From NCBI RefSeq assembly GCF_900086725.1, contig NZ_LT574838.1, positions 825,140 through 876,647 of the forward strand: DNA of 51,508 nt. Reading direction: 5' to 3'. Positions 42,001 to 51,068 of this stretch are shown piece by piece. The position numbers were made by a program, and so were the translations under genes. Origin of the DNA: Bariatricus massiliensis (lineage in GTDB: Bacteria; Bacillota; Clostridia; Lachnospirales; Lachnospiraceae). The stretch's first letter is position 1. Each line of letters begins with the position of its first letter. Under the pieces are notes generated by a model. The model worked only from the letters and a program-made list of their open reading frames with translations. It did no database searches and was not told the origin of the DNA.

Positions 42001-42657
42001 TTTGCGGATATAGGATACTGCCCTGCGCATCAGCGGCCCTTCCTCTTCCAAACCAGATTCATAAGCCTCTGCGCAGAAATCCAGCCATTCCTCCGGCTCC
42101 GGGTAACTGCCCGCAAATTCATAGAGGGTCAAGATAATCTCCTCCAGTCTGGCGTCCTCGCGTCCAGTGGCAAAGCTCTCCACAAATTGCAGGAACTGCT
42201 CATCCGCCTCCTCATATCTAGCCTCCAGCATTTCCTGCATAACGTCCTGCTTCAAGAGCTTTAATTCCCCTTCTTCCGCAATACGAAACCCCGGATCCAG
42301 ATTGATGGTATGAAAATATTCCTTGATGACCGAGAGACAGAAGCTGTGAATCGTTGTAATCTTGGCCGTATGGATAAGGGCGGACTGCTTCTTAAGGTGT
42401 GTATTGTCCGGCTGTTCATTCAACGCTTTCTCGATGGCCGCGCCGATACGCTCCTTCATCTCCGCCGCAGCCGCCTCCGTATAAGTCACTACCAAAAGCC
42501 GGTCCACATCCACCGCCGGAGTCTCCCGGGTCAGCCTGCCTATGATGCGCTCCACCAAAACGGCCGTCTTACCTGAGCCTGCCGCCGCAGAGACCAATAT
42601 GTTCTTATCCCGGATATTAATGACCTGCTCTTGTTCTTTCGTCCATGTTGTCCCCAT
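39019..42657 (-). CDS. addA: ATP-dependent helicase/nuclease subunit A
   Basis: UvrD-like 3'-5' helicase and nuclease of AddAB, which resects double-strand breaks for RecA. The product of about 1212 residues has Walker A VSAAAGSGKTAVLVERI, LIDFRDMEQFALRIL, the helicase Walker B VMIDEYQDSN, RLMSIHKSKGLEFPIVIVAG and LRVLYVALTRAKEKLIMIG, and a C-terminal RecB-type nuclease motif ITVLDYKTDRV. The start at 42657 (MGTTWTKEQEQVINIRDKN) matches other AddA proteins; GGAGG is 11 bases upstream. It overlaps addB by 41 bases. Confidence 0.97.
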   Translation of the reverse strand: MGTTWTKEQEQVINIRDKNILVSAAAGSGKTAVLVERIIGRLTRETPAVDVDRLLVVTYTEAAAAEMKERIGAAIEKALNEQPDNTHLKKQSALIHTAKITTIHSFCLSVIKEYFHTINLDPGFRIAEEGELKLLKQDVMQEMLEARYEEADEQFLQFVESFATGREDARLEEIILTLYEFAGSYPEPEEWLDFCAEAYESGLEEEGPLMRRAVSYIRKCMEDVLNDIQEAKQLCLEEGGPYMYAAAVESDEEIVERILQAEAYEELFLAFGGANKLAFARLAANRDKTIEEEKTEAVKELRERWKKTISSIKDTYFFQEPKEMRADMQMCRPVAGMLTALVKEFQKAFAEKKASRGLIDFRDMEQFALRILTRVEDGKRVPSEAAEEYQEQFVEVMIDEYQDSNLIQEAILTSVSRVGRGENNLFMVGDVKQSIYRFRLSRPELFMEKYHTYSTAEEGDCRRIDLHKNFRSRREVLDSANAIFRRIMTEGFGGIAYDDNAALYVGAAYEEQPGNGTEILVIETDGEEMEGKKTTEELRVLEARASAARIHRLMEQQKVWDKEAGHFRPMCYSDIVILTRSLKGWTDVFARVLAEEGIPAFAGSKEGYFETLEIGWMLDYLRILDNYRQDIPLTAVLKSPFGGLSNEELAEIRNGWPQEPFYLAVRKAADLERVPDRLQEKLRAILAQMDEFRERVPYTAIHELLEQIVTETGYRNYVAAMPAGEQRLANLEMLLNRAKAFEATSYKGLFHFVRYIGQLQKYDVDYGEAGIYDEKTNAVRLMSIHKSKGLEFPIVIVAGMGKQFNTQDVRASVVLHPELGIGIDAVDIQRRTKCPSLLKKVIQTETGLENLAEELRVLYVALTRAKEKLIMIGTASKVEKMLEPSAGLRGGRSALPYTRLTGARSYYDWVLPAVAGISKEVPISVKMVSLEELDEEERAKEEAEVLDKDILLPAIAEEDSPLAVRDKEFAERLSEQFSYQYPYEGEAQLKLKFTVSELKKRAALAEDVSETGEELVEEADVVPLIPGFLQQEEELKGASRGSAYHRFLELLDFTREYGELELKEAMERFRQDGRMSQEEVSCIRCDDMLCFLNSRSGRRMQRAARSGKLHKEQPFVFGVDAREVYPETDADEVVLIQGIIDVYFEEEDGITVLDYKTDRVSDGQELVEKYQEQLHLYGRALQQMTEKPVKEKIIYSFFLREEIGGGLDANDI

Positions 42658-45600
42658 CTCCTGCGGCGCCTCCTTCCATTCGACTATCCTCATCCGATGT
42701 CTTATCCGATTTCCGGTCTTCTATCCTTTCAATCACTTCCTCCTGACTCAGCTTCGCCAGCTTCCGGTACTCATACCCTTCGATTCGCTCGTCAAACCCA
42801 CATATATTTCGGAACCGGCAGAAATCGCAGCCCGTATTCTGCCCCATGGCATAGGGCGCCGCGTCCGCCTCGCCTTCTGTCATCGCCCGCCTCAGCTCTT
42901 TCCGCTTCTCCCCGGAGTACCGGAGCACTTCCCCGAACTCTTCGGCGCTCAATGTTTTCGAGGTTTTGCTGTATCCAGCTTTCGTCCGGGCCACCGGTAT
43001 GACGGAGGATGTGCCTGAGAACTCCTTGTCCAGTCTCCGCACGACCGCATCGTCACCATTTACAATCCCATCCAGACGAAGCTCCTTCAAAATGGCCTCG
43101 TTCAGCTTCTCCTCATCTATCTCTTTATCCACCACCGGATCCTTCATACGATAGTAAAAAATACCTGCGGGAACCGCCTTTTTCCCCGGATGTTTCTGCT
43201 CTTCAAGCTTCAAGGCTTCCTCCATATACACTACAAGCTGCAGCTGAAGTCCGTAATAAAAGGCTGCCATATCAAAGGCTTTCGCCCCGGTCTTATAATC
43301 CAGTACCTTCACATACACTTCGTCTTTGTTTTCGCAAATATCAATACGGTCAATCTTGCCGCTGGCAAAACTTACCTCGTATCCCTCGGGCTTGAACTCC
43401 CCGCGCTCCAGCTGGCGTGTCAGCCCCCATACTGTTCTCGTGAGCATCCGCTTCATGCGGGGAATCATATACGCATTGCGGGCGGAGCTGTACAGAACCG
43501 TGTTGCTGTAATCCACGATGCTCTCCTCCACGCTCTCCTCCACGAACTGCCGCTGCTTCTCCTCCGGAAGCGCCGTCCAATCCCCGGATTCCTTCTCCAC
43601 TTTGCGGGCATAGTGCTCCAGTGAACGGTGAAACACGTTTCCGAAATCGACCGCGGCAAACTCATACTCCTCCCGCTCCCGCAGCCGCAGCCCATAAGTA
43701 AGAAAATGGGCACAGGCGCAGGCAGTAAAACGCTCCAATCTGGTAACGCTGGGTTCGTTATCTCCATACAGCTCCTTGGCGGTTTGCGGCTTCACTCCAT
43801 CCTTCTGCTTCCGGTAACAGCTGGCTTCCACCAGCCTCTCTATCCCCTGCCTCCATTCCGGGCGGTTTATATACCATCTGTACAATTCCTGCCAAGGCCC
43901 CTCTTGGGCAAGCCTCATATCCCGCAATCCTTCAATCACAAAATCAACACCTGTACGAGGGGTCAGTTCCATATAGGACAGCCCGTACTGTTCCATATCA
44001 AATACGGTGACATCCGGAAACATACGGCGGACGTCATAGATTAAGTAGGCAGGGCGCAGCCCCTTCCCGTCCGCCCCCACTTTGCTGTAGAACAAGTCCA
44101 GCTCTTGTGTAGGCTTTGTCATGTGCAGATAGAGATAGAACTTTTGAATATACGTCTTTTCCTTCGCTCCCGGAGCCAGCGTGATTCCTTCTCTTTCAAA
44201 ACGCTCCCGGTCCCACTCGGACAGCAAGCCGCCGCCCGCCGCCGTCCCCGGAATCAGGGTGTCATTTACCCCCAGCATGAATAGGGCCTTTATATCCTTC
44301 AACCTTGTCCGCTCAATATCTCCGGCCGTGACCTCGTCAATGCTCGGGGGAATCACGCCCACCCGGGCTTCCTCGAATCCCGCGTCAAGCAGCCGGCTAT
44401 ACTCTGCCAGCGACATTGGTTCCTCCCCCAAAAGCCCCACGAACTTGTCAAACAGCTCCATCACTACCCGGTATATCTGGGCATATTCCCGGGCAAGGGC
44501 TAATTCTCCCGCTTCCGCAAACAGTTCTTCCTGCATCTTCATCTTTTTCTGCATGTCTTCTCTTACAAAAAAATAATAGAGCGCCTCCGTCATATCCCGC
44601 ACGGTCTTTCTGCGCTGCTTGAGGACAAACATCAACTCGTCCATCATTTCTATAAAACGGACCCTGAGTCCATTGAGCAGCTCCAGCTCTTCCTCCGTCG
44701 TATCCTTCGCCCTGCGGAGCCATTTTTCCTGCCACTTTTTGTATCCCCGCATGCCCAGCGCAAGTACATAATTTTCCAACCTGTCTATCTCATCCGCCGT
44801 AAATCCGGCCAGACCGGTCCTCAAAAAGCGGAATACACTCTCGTACGTAAAATTCTGTTCCGCCATCGCAAGCAGGCTGCGAACATATTCCACAAACGAA
44901 TTCTGCAGGACATTCCGTTTATAGTCCAAAAATACCGGTATGTTATATTTCTCGAACTCTGCCTCAATCTCATCGGCATAGACCGTCATATCACTGGCAA
45001 TCACTCCGATATCTCGGTACCGGTAGCCTTTTTTCCGCACCAGCGCGCGTATCCGCTGCGCCGCGGCTGCCACCTCCTCCTTCGGATTTCTCGCGCAATA
45101 AATACGCACGGCACTCTGCCTGCAGCCGTAAGTCTTGTTTCCGTACCGAAAGAGCTCCGATTCCAAAAACGCCAGCGGTTCATTGTCCCGGAACCGATAG
45201 ACCGGCTTTTCATACAGGCACACCGGCTCCTCCACCCAGACCTTTTCTTCCTTGGCGATTTTCGTCAAACTGATGACCGTCTGCTTGCTCATGGCGAACA
45301 GTTGGTATTTATCCTGCAGTACATAAGGATCTTCCCGCTCATCCAGCGTAACCGTAACAAATACCTTCCGGCAGTGCCGCAGCATCTCACGCAGCACTTT
45401 ATTCTGCACCGGAGTAAATCCCGTAAATCCGTCAAGGGCGATTACGCTGTTTTTCAATATCTCCGACTTACCCACCGCCCCGCAGAGCACATCCAAAAGC
45501 TCTTCTTTCGTGATATATTTGTCCGCCAGATAATCCTCGAACTCCTGATATACCGTCTGGATATCCTGCAGCTTATAGTACAGATAAGACTCATCGGAAA

Positions 45601-46036
45601 CGGCCTCCAGCATCGCGTCCATTCCGTCCGGCTGTATATTATACTGCGTCAGCTCCGATATCACCGACTTCACTTCGCTGATATAGCCCGGCTTTTTCAG
45701 ATTCCCCTTCAAAACACGGAGGGAATCCTCCACTTTGCCGGCAGCCTTCCTCAGAATCAGGTTCTTTCCCTCATCATCCAACACATCCGCCCGTCCTTCT
45801 CCCGTCTCCTCAAATATGCGGAAGGCAAGCCGCGCAAAGCTCAGCACATCAATATTCATAATCCCCTGCCTTGGGTGTCGCAGGACAAGCTCTTTTTGTG
45901 TCTGCATAGTAAACTGCTCCGGCACAAGGGCAATATAATTGATGTTCGGATATTTGATTGACTCCTGTATGATATGCTCATATAAATAATGGGACTTCCC
46001 CGATCCGGAATTCCCAAAAATAAATTGCAAAGACAT
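42617..46036 (-). CDS. addB: ATP-dependent helicase/deoxyribonuclease subunit B
   Basis: Second AddAB subunit with an inactive helicase-like region, a Chi-recognition region and an active C-terminal nuclease. About 1139 residues from the ATG at 46036 (MSLQFIFGNSGSGKSHYLY, a Walker A motif). The nuclease motif is VKVLDYKTGAKAFD. The iron-sulfur cluster cysteines are visible: one upstream in RFTACACAHFLTYGLR and three near the C-terminus in NTGCDFCRFRNICGFD. A GTG three codons earlier (46045) is an alternative start. The acidic C-terminal tail overlaps addA. It is followed upstream by hflX at a 69-base gap with no terminator evident. Confidence 0.97.
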   Translation of the reverse strand: MSLQFIFGNSGSGKSHYLYEHIIQESIKYPNINYIALVPEQFTMQTQKELVLRHPRQGIMNIDVLSFARLAFRIFEETGEGRADVLDDEGKNLILRKAAGKVEDSLRVLKGNLKKPGYISEVKSVISELTQYNIQPDGMDAMLEAVSDESYLYYKLQDIQTVYQEFEDYLADKYITKEELLDVLCGAVGKSEILKNSVIALDGFTGFTPVQNKVLREMLRHCRKVFVTVTLDEREDPYVLQDKYQLFAMSKQTVISLTKIAKEEKVWVEEPVCLYEKPVYRFRDNEPLAFLESELFRYGNKTYGCRQSAVRIYCARNPKEEVAAAAQRIRALVRKKGYRYRDIGVIASDMTVYADEIEAEFEKYNIPVFLDYKRNVLQNSFVEYVRSLLAMAEQNFTYESVFRFLRTGLAGFTADEIDRLENYVLALGMRGYKKWQEKWLRRAKDTTEEELELLNGLRVRFIEMMDELMFVLKQRRKTVRDMTEALYYFFVREDMQKKMKMQEELFAEAGELALAREYAQIYRVVMELFDKFVGLLGEEPMSLAEYSRLLDAGFEEARVGVIPPSIDEVTAGDIERTRLKDIKALFMLGVNDTLIPGTAAGGGLLSEWDRERFEREGITLAPGAKEKTYIQKFYLYLHMTKPTQELDLFYSKVGADGKGLRPAYLIYDVRRMFPDVTVFDMEQYGLSYMELTPRTGVDFVIEGLRDMRLAQEGPWQELYRWYINRPEWRQGIERLVEASCYRKQKDGVKPQTAKELYGDNEPSVTRLERFTACACAHFLTYGLRLREREEYEFAAVDFGNVFHRSLEHYARKVEKESGDWTALPEEKQRQFVEESVEESIVDYSNTVLYSSARNAYMIPRMKRMLTRTVWGLTRQLERGEFKPEGYEVSFASGKIDRIDICENKDEVYVKVLDYKTGAKAFDMAAFYYGLQLQLVVYMEEALKLEEQKHPGKKAVPAGIFYYRMKDPVVDKEIDEEKLNEAILKELRLDGIVNGDDAVVRRLDKEFSGTSSVIPVARTKAGYSKTSKTLSAEEFGEVLRYSGEKRKELRRAMTEGEADAAPYAMGQNTGCDFCRFRNICGFDERIEGYEYRKLAKLSQEEVIERIEDRKSDKTSDEDSRMEGGAAGDGDNMDERTRAGH

Positions 46037-46104
46037 AATACCCACAGTCCTTTTCTTAAATGAGACAGGCAGAGCCGGCTGACGCCGCTCTGCCGCCTGT
46101 TATT

Positions 46105-47346
46105 TTATAGTTTTCCGTAGATTTCTTTCGGCACATAGGCCCTTACGTATATTCCGTCTTCCCGGCATTCTTCTTCCATGAGCTCTCCGTATTTACGGAT
46201 GAGCTGGATTTTCCCGGCTTCCGGGTACGGATATACCCGCTCTACATAAATCTTCTGTTCCCGGAGGATATCTTCTATAGCGGCCAGCAGCTGCTCCAGT
46301 CCCTGCTGCTTCTTCGCAGATATCTGCACCGTCTTATCCGCCTTAAAATCGCGGACGAGCACCTCCTGACCTGTCCGGTCAATCTTATTAAAAGCCGTAA
46401 TCACAGGCTTATTCATCACTTCCAGTCTCTGCAGTGTCTCATAGACCACATACATTTGATCGTCCATCTGCGGATTGGAAGTGTCCACCACATGCAGGAT
46501 AATATCTGCATATCTGGCTTCCTCCAGCGTACTCTTAAATGCCTCGATCAGATGATGCGGAAGCTTCCTGATGAACCCGACCGTATCCGTAAGCAGGATT
46601 TCCTGCCCGCTTGGCAGCTTCAAGTTCCTCGTGGTCGGATCCAGCGTGGCGAAGAGCTGATCCTCCTCCAGCACCTTTGCATCTGTCAGTGTATTGAGCA
46701 GCGTAGACTTTCCTGCGTTAGTATATCCCACAATAGCGATGACGGGCATATGGCTGCGGCTGCGCTGTTCTCTCGTAACTTCACGGTGCCGCTTCACATC
46801 CTTCAGCTCCCGGTTCAATTGTGCGATACGGCTTTTGATCAGACGCCTGTCCATCTCCAGCTTCTTTTCACCGGGCCCTCTGGTACCGATACCGCCGCCC
46901 AGACGGGACATGGCCTTTCCATAACCGGCCAGACGGGACTGCCTGTACTTGAGCTGGGCCAGCTCCACCTGAATCTTCCCTTCACTGGTAGACGCCCGCG
47001 CCGCAAAAATATCCAAGATTACCAAGGTTCTATCCATGACCTTCGTGTCCAGTTCATCCGTCAGATTCCCCATCTGGGCAGGACTCAATTCATCATCACA
47101 GACAATGCCGGTGGCCTCATATTCCCAAATCAGCTCTTTAATCTCCTCTATCTTGCCCTTGCCCACATAGGTGCCCGGATGCACCGCCTCTCGATTCTGG
47201 ATGACCCGCGCCACAGACGTAGCCCCGGCAGTCTTCACCAAATCCTTCAGCTCATCCAAAGAGCGCTCCGTATCATCATGCTCGCCCGTGCGCACCCCTA
47301 CCAAAATCACTCGTTCTTCTTTTTCCGTCAAATCATATACCGGCAT
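46105..47346 (-). CDS. hflX: Ribosome-associated GTPase HflX
   Basis: A 413-residue GTPase that splits stalled or hibernating ribosomes, especially under stress. The N-terminal HflX domain has HPGTYVGKGKIEEIKELI and DDELSPAQMGNL; the glycine-rich GYGKAMSRLGGGIGTRGPG connector precedes the G domain. G1 is GYTNAGKST, G3 is LTDTVGFIRKLPHHL and G4 is TAFNKIDR. The start follows GGGAGGCAGAT. It lies downstream of a TPR lipoprotein gene in the same direction. Confidence 0.97.
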   Translation of the reverse strand: MPVYDLTEKEERVILVGVRTGEHDDTERSLDELKDLVKTAGATSVARVIQNREAVHPGTYVGKGKIEEIKELIWEYEATGIVCDDELSPAQMGNLTDELDTKVMDRTLVILDIFAARASTSEGKIQVELAQLKYRQSRLAGYGKAMSRLGGGIGTRGPGEKKLEMDRRLIKSRIAQLNRELKDVKRHREVTREQRSRSHMPVIAIVGYTNAGKSTLLNTLTDAKVLEEDQLFATLDPTTRNLKLPSGQEILLTDTVGFIRKLPHHLIEAFKSTLEEARYADIILHVVDTSNPQMDDQMYVVYETLQRLEVMNKPVITAFNKIDRTGQEVLVRDFKADKTVQISAKKQQGLEQLLAAIEDILREQKIYVERVYPYPEAGKIQLIRKYGELMEEECREDGIYVRAYVPKEIYGKL

Positions 47347-47372
47347 ATCTGCCTCCCATTTTCATTCTTCTG

Positions 47373-47918
47373 CTACTCTTTAGGCGCCTGTGTCTTCAAA
47401 AATGCCAGCTCCTTTGCCGCCTTCTCGTCGTCCGGGTATTTCGCCACATATCCTTCCAGTTTCTGCAGAGCCTTTCCATAATCGCCGTCCGCCTCATATG
47501 CGGCAATCTCATTAAATGCCATCTCCTGCATCAGCTCTTCACTGGCCCCCTCTTTCATCTGCCCGTTCATAAAATAAAAAGCTGCCTTTTTATAGGATTC
47601 CGCCTTCATCTCACAGATTCCAAGCATATTATAAATCGTAGCAGTCTTCTCTGTCCCATTGTCCAGCGCGCTCTGAAAAGCCTCCGACGCTTTTTCATAG
47701 TCCTCCTGCTCCCAGTAACAGATGCCGAGGCCTCGATAAGCTTCTCCTAAATTCTCACCCTTATCAACCGCCTTTTGAAAATTCTCTGCCGCCTCTGTGT
47801 ATTTTGCTTCCTTAAAAAGCTCCAATCCATCCTCCACAGCATCCGCACAGCCAGCAAGCCCAATACAGGCTGCCGCAAGCAGCGCCGCAAGAATCTGTTT
47901 CTTTCTTCCAGTCTTCAT
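47373..47918 (-). CDS. TPR-repeat lipoprotein
   Basis: A 181-residue exported lipoprotein: the signal peptide MKTGRKKQILAALLAAACIG ends in the lipobox LAGC, predicted to be lipidated on the cysteine at residue 24. The mature part is almost entirely TPR helices, with repeats such as YTEAAENFQKAVDKGENLGE, YEKASEAFQSALDNGTE, YKKAAFYFMNGQMKEG and YGKALQKLEGYVAKYPDD. It probably works as a scaffold on the outer face of the membrane. Start preceded by TTAGGAGTATAGA. It lies between the P-type ATPase gene and hflX; no specific role is suggested by neighbours. Confidence 0.88.
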   Translation of the reverse strand: MKTGRKKQILAALLAAACIGLAGCADAVEDGLELFKEAKYTEAAENFQKAVDKGENLGEAYRGLGICYWEQEDYEKASEAFQSALDNGTEKTATIYNMLGICEMKAESYKKAAFYFMNGQMKEGASEELMQEMAFNEIAAYEADGDYGKALQKLEGYVAKYPDDEKAAKELAFLKTQAPKE

Positions 47919-47953
47919 TCTATACTCCTAATAGTTCTCTCGTTATCACATCA

Positions 47954-49822
47954 TCAGTCTACCGGATATTTCACAATAGATATAGCGTTCAATAAAGACA
48001 CGAACATAACCACCAAATCGGCAGCCAACGCTGTCCACAGCCCCATATATCCCGGGATACAGAACAACAGAACGACAGCCTTTGTTGCAAAGGCCAAAAT
48101 CAAATTACTTCTAACTACCTGCACCGTCTCTTTTGCCAGCTTAATGATATCTATAATTTTCGAAATATCGTCTTCCATGAGAACAACGTCTGCCGCCTCG
48201 ATAGCCGCGTCAGAGCCAAAAGCCCCCATTGCGATTCCAATATCAGCCTCCGTCAGGACAAGCGCGTCGTTGATACCATCTCCGACGAACACCACCTTCT
48301 CTTTATCCCCTTGAATCTGCTTGAACTCTGTCAGATGTTCCAGCTTCTCCTCAGGCAGTAAATTGGCGTAAGCATAGTCCATATCCAGATCCCACGCCAC
48401 CTTTCTCGCCGCTGCCACACGGTCTCCCGTCAGCATCACCAGCACCGCGTGAAACTTCTTCTGCAGCCATTCCATTGTAGAATAGGCCTCTTCCTTTATC
48501 ATATCCTCTGCGACAATATAGCCCGCATACACTTTATCTATCACCACATGGAGCACCGTTCCGGAACTTTCCACATGGGCATATTCTACTTTCTGCTTCT
48601 CAGCCATGCGGCGGTTGCCGATATGTACTCTTTTTCCCTCGACCGTCGCGCTGACCCCATACCCCGCCGTCTCCTTCACGGATTTAATCTGCTTTTTATC
48701 TATCGGCTTTTGGTATGCTTCCTGAAGGGATTTGGCTATCGGATGATTCGAATAACACTCCGCGTAAGCCGCCATTTTAAGCAGCTCCTCCGCCTCCATC
48801 CCCGCTTCCGGGTGCACCTCTGTCACGGCAAACACGCCTTCTGTCAAAGTCCCCGTCTTATCAAATATAAAAATGTCCGACTGGGTAAGGAGCTCCAGAA
48901 AATGTCCGCCCTTTACAATCACACCATGCTTTGCAGCCGCCGCAATACCGCCTAGATAAGCCAGCGGCTCGCTGATCAAAAGCCCGCACGGGCAGGCCGC
49001 AATCAGAAATATCAGCCCTCTGTATATCCACTCATGCCAATGTCCCCACGCAAAACTCAGCGGCGGCACGACAGCAATGAAAAAAGCAGCCAGTGTTACG
49101 ATTGGTGTATAAATATGCATAAATCGCTTAACGGGAGTGACCTGCTTTACCTTTTCCTGCCCGGCAGCCTCCACCATCTCCATAATCCGGGAAACGGTAG
49201 AATCTTCATAAGTCTTGGTCACCCGCAGTTCTACAGCTCCCGTCAGATTAATGCTTCCGCTGTAAATCTTATCTCCAACTCCCACTGCCCGGGGAATCGT
49301 CTCTCCCGTCAGGGCCTGTGTGTCCAGCGTGGTCGCCCCCGCCGTCACGATTCCGTCGATAGGAACTTTCTCTCCGGGTTTTACCACTACAATATTGCGC
49401 AGCTTAAGTTCGGAAGGATCGACCTCCACTTCTTTTCCCCGAACCTTTCTAATAGCAGTCACCGGACGGATATCGATAAAATCCTGAATAAATTTCTTCG
49501 AGCGCCGCACCGTCCGGTTCTCCGCGATACCTGCCAGAGCAAACATCAGCAGCACTGCGTCCGCCTCTATATACCGTCCGACTCCCATGGCTCCCGCCGT
49601 GGCCAATACAATCAGGACATTCTCATTAAAATACTGTCTCTGCTCAATGTTTGCCACTACCCTTCGGAATACAGAAAATCCAATCAGAAGGTACGCCTCG
49701 GCAAACAACGCAAACTCTAAACCGCCCCTCAGCTTATATTTTATTGATAAAATGACAGCCCCGGCATACACAACTATTCCTATGCCAAGTACTATCCATT
49801 GTTTTTTTCCCTCATCTGCCAT
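47954..49822 (-). CDS. P1B-type heavy-metal ATPase, zinc/cadmium/lead type, without N-terminal metal-binding domain
   Basis: Membrane metal-exporting ATPase of 622 residues. The core motifs are TGET actuator loop (LTGETIPRA), the ion-channel Cys-Pro-Cys at about 277-279, the phosphorylation site Asp321 in DKTGTLTEG, and VFVGDGINDALVLTEADIG. The last membrane helices hold a lysine in FATKAVVLLF and an aspartate in ALAADLVVM, the pair that marks the Zn/Cd/Pb group. No GMTCxxC N-terminal domain is present, which shortens it relative to CadA/ZntA. An ATG at 49822 is preferred over a TTG one codon earlier. The CadC-like repressor gene lies 42 bases upstream and shares its promoter. Confidence 0.93.
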   Translation of the reverse strand: MADEGKKQWIVLGIGIVVYAGAVILSIKYKLRGGLEFALFAEAYLLIGFSVFRRVVANIEQRQYFNENVLIVLATAGAMGVGRYIEADAVLLMFALAGIAENRTVRRSKKFIQDFIDIRPVTAIRKVRGKEVEVDPSELKLRNIVVVKPGEKVPIDGIVTAGATTLDTQALTGETIPRAVGVGDKIYSGSINLTGAVELRVTKTYEDSTVSRIMEMVEAAGQEKVKQVTPVKRFMHIYTPIVTLAAFFIAVVPPLSFAWGHWHEWIYRGLIFLIAACPCGLLISEPLAYLGGIAAAAKHGVIVKGGHFLELLTQSDIFIFDKTGTLTEGVFAVTEVHPEAGMEAEELLKMAAYAECYSNHPIAKSLQEAYQKPIDKKQIKSVKETAGYGVSATVEGKRVHIGNRRMAEKQKVEYAHVESSGTVLHVVIDKVYAGYIVAEDMIKEEAYSTMEWLQKKFHAVLVMLTGDRVAAARKVAWDLDMDYAYANLLPEEKLEHLTEFKQIQGDKEKVVFVGDGINDALVLTEADIGIAMGAFGSDAAIEAADVVLMEDDISKIIDIIKLAKETVQVVRSNLILAFATKAVVLLFCIPGYMGLWTALAADLVVMFVSLLNAISIVKYPVD

Positions 49823-49864
49823 CAATCCAATGCCTCTTCATTCTAAAACTTGGCGCACCTCCAC

Positions 49865-50224
49865 TTACTCAGAGATGTGCTCCATTCCCTGATTCATAAT
49901 CGTCTGAATATGACTGTCTGCCAGAGAATAAAAAACAGTCTTCCCTTCCCTTCGGTTCTTCACGAGCTTCATCTGCTTCAAAAGACGGAGCTGATGAGAT
50001 ATGGCCGACTGTGTCATGCCCAGCACCTGAGCCAAATCACAGACACACATTTCCGTCTGGAAAAGTACACATAAAATCCGGATTCTTGTAGTATCTGCAA
50101 ATACTTTGAAAAAATCCGCCAAATCCTTTAAAACCTCTTCATCCGGAATATGCCCTTCCACTTTGTGGACTAGTTCTTCATGAATGTGTACAGTATCACA
50201 ACATTCCGCTTCCATCTTTTTCAT
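49865..50224 (-). CDS. ArsR/SmtB family metal-sensing repressor (CadC-like)
   Basis: A 119-residue winged-helix repressor with HTH LAQVLGMTQSAISHQLRLLK and wing NRREGKTVFYSL. Two metal sites seem complete: an alpha-3N thiolate site with Cys8-Cys9 and Cys60-x-Cys62 (EMCVCDLA), and an alpha-5 site with Asp103, His105, His116 and Glu119. The positions are offset by two from those I recall for S. aureus CadC (Cys58/60, Asp101/His103). It should respond to Cd, Pb or Zn and control the adjacent ATPase gene. The start has AAAGGGG upstream; in-frame extensions to 50251 lack one and cross the operator. Confidence 0.93.
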   Translation of the reverse strand: MKKMEAECCDTVHIHEELVHKVEGHIPDEEVLKDLADFFKVFADTTRIRILCVLFQTEMCVCDLAQVLGMTQSAISHQLRLLKQMKLVKNRREGKTVFYSLADSHIQTIMNQGMEHISE

Positions 50225-50237
50225 GTTTACCCCTTTC

Positions 50238-50290
50238 ATATGAATATTCATTCATGTATCTATTATGCCAAATGTAGAAGACATGGTCAA
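50238..50290 (-). promoter_or_regulatory. Promoter and operator of the metal-resistance operon
   Basis: On the minus strand TTGACC (complement of 50285-50290) and CATAAT (complement of 50262-50267) are 17 bases apart. Just after the -10, ATATGAATA-TTC-ATTCATGTA (50238-50258) matches the ArsR/SmtB-type operator pattern, with an exact ATGAATATTCAT palindrome inside it (50240-50251). The repressor gene starts 14 bases later. Confidence 0.87.
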
Positions 50291-50296
50291 CTATTT

Positions 50297-50341
50297 AACA
50301 AAAATGACACCAAAATTACGAAATTCTTAATCTTGGTGTCA
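50297..50341 (-). terminator. Terminator of ung
   Basis: TGACACCAAGATTA pairs with TAATTTTGGTGTCA (one G-U pair), followed by TTTTTGTT on the minus strand. Lies between the ung gene and the metal-operon promoter. Confidence 0.88.
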
Positions 50342-50377
50342 CACAATCTTTATATTTAAGTTTGGCGTGTTCTGTTC

Positions 50378-51052
50378 TCACAGCTCGTCTATCTGCCAGT
50401 CTATTGGCTCCACCCCGTGTTCCTCCAGAAACCTGTTGGCCTGACTGAACGGACGGCTTCCGAAGAATCCTCTGTAGGCCGAGAGTGGGCTTGGATGCGG
50501 CGCCTCCAAGATCAGATGGTTGGGATTATTCAGCATCTGCTTTTTCATCTGCGCCGGCCTCCCCCATAAGATAAAGACAATCGGCCGGTCTTGTGCATTC
50601 AACGCCGTGATTGCCGCGTCCGTAAACTCTTCCCAGCCAATTCCCCGGTGGGAGTTCGCCTGATGTGCCCGCACCGTGAGTACCGTATTCAACAAAAGCA
50701 CCCCTTGTTTAGCCCATTTCGTCAAGTAACCATGACTCGGTATCGTACAGCCCAAATCGTCATGCAACTCCTGATATATGTTGACAAGAGACGGCGGAAT
50801 TTCCACCTCTGGTTTTACCGAGAAACAAAGCCCATGCGCCTGTCCGTCACCATGATACGGGTCCTGCCCCAGAATGACTACCTTGACATCCTTAAGGGGC
50901 GTCAAGTGAAACGCATTGAAAATATCGTCCGCCGGGGGATACACCCTGCGGGTACGGTATTCCTGATTCACAGTCTGAAATAATTTCTTATAGTAAGGCT
51001 TCTTAAATTCTTCTTTCAGAGCCTCCAGCCAGTCATTATTAATTGCTCCCAT
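50378..51052 (-). CDS. ung: Uracil-DNA glycosylase, family 1
   Basis: Removes uracil from DNA in base-excision repair. The 224-residue enzyme has the catalytic water-activating motif GQDPYHGDGQAHGLCFSV, FLLNTVLTVR-type GVLLLNTVLTVRAHQANSH, and the DNA-intercalation motif HPSPLSAYRGFFG. The start at 51052 (MGAINNDWLEALKEEFKKP) follows GAGGACT; the frame begins three codons earlier without better support. It follows hisF with only 16 bases between. Confidence 0.96.
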   Translation of the reverse strand: MGAINNDWLEALKEEFKKPYYKKLFQTVNQEYRTRRVYPPADDIFNAFHLTPLKDVKVVILGQDPYHGDGQAHGLCFSVKPEVEIPPSLVNIYQELHDDLGCTIPSHGYLTKWAKQGVLLLNTVLTVRAHQANSHRGIGWEEFTDAAITALNAQDRPIVFILWGRPAQMKKQMLNNPNHLILEAPHPSPLSAYRGFFGSRPFSQANRFLEEHGVEPIDWQIDEL

Positions 51053-51068
51053 AGTCCTCACTCTTTCC

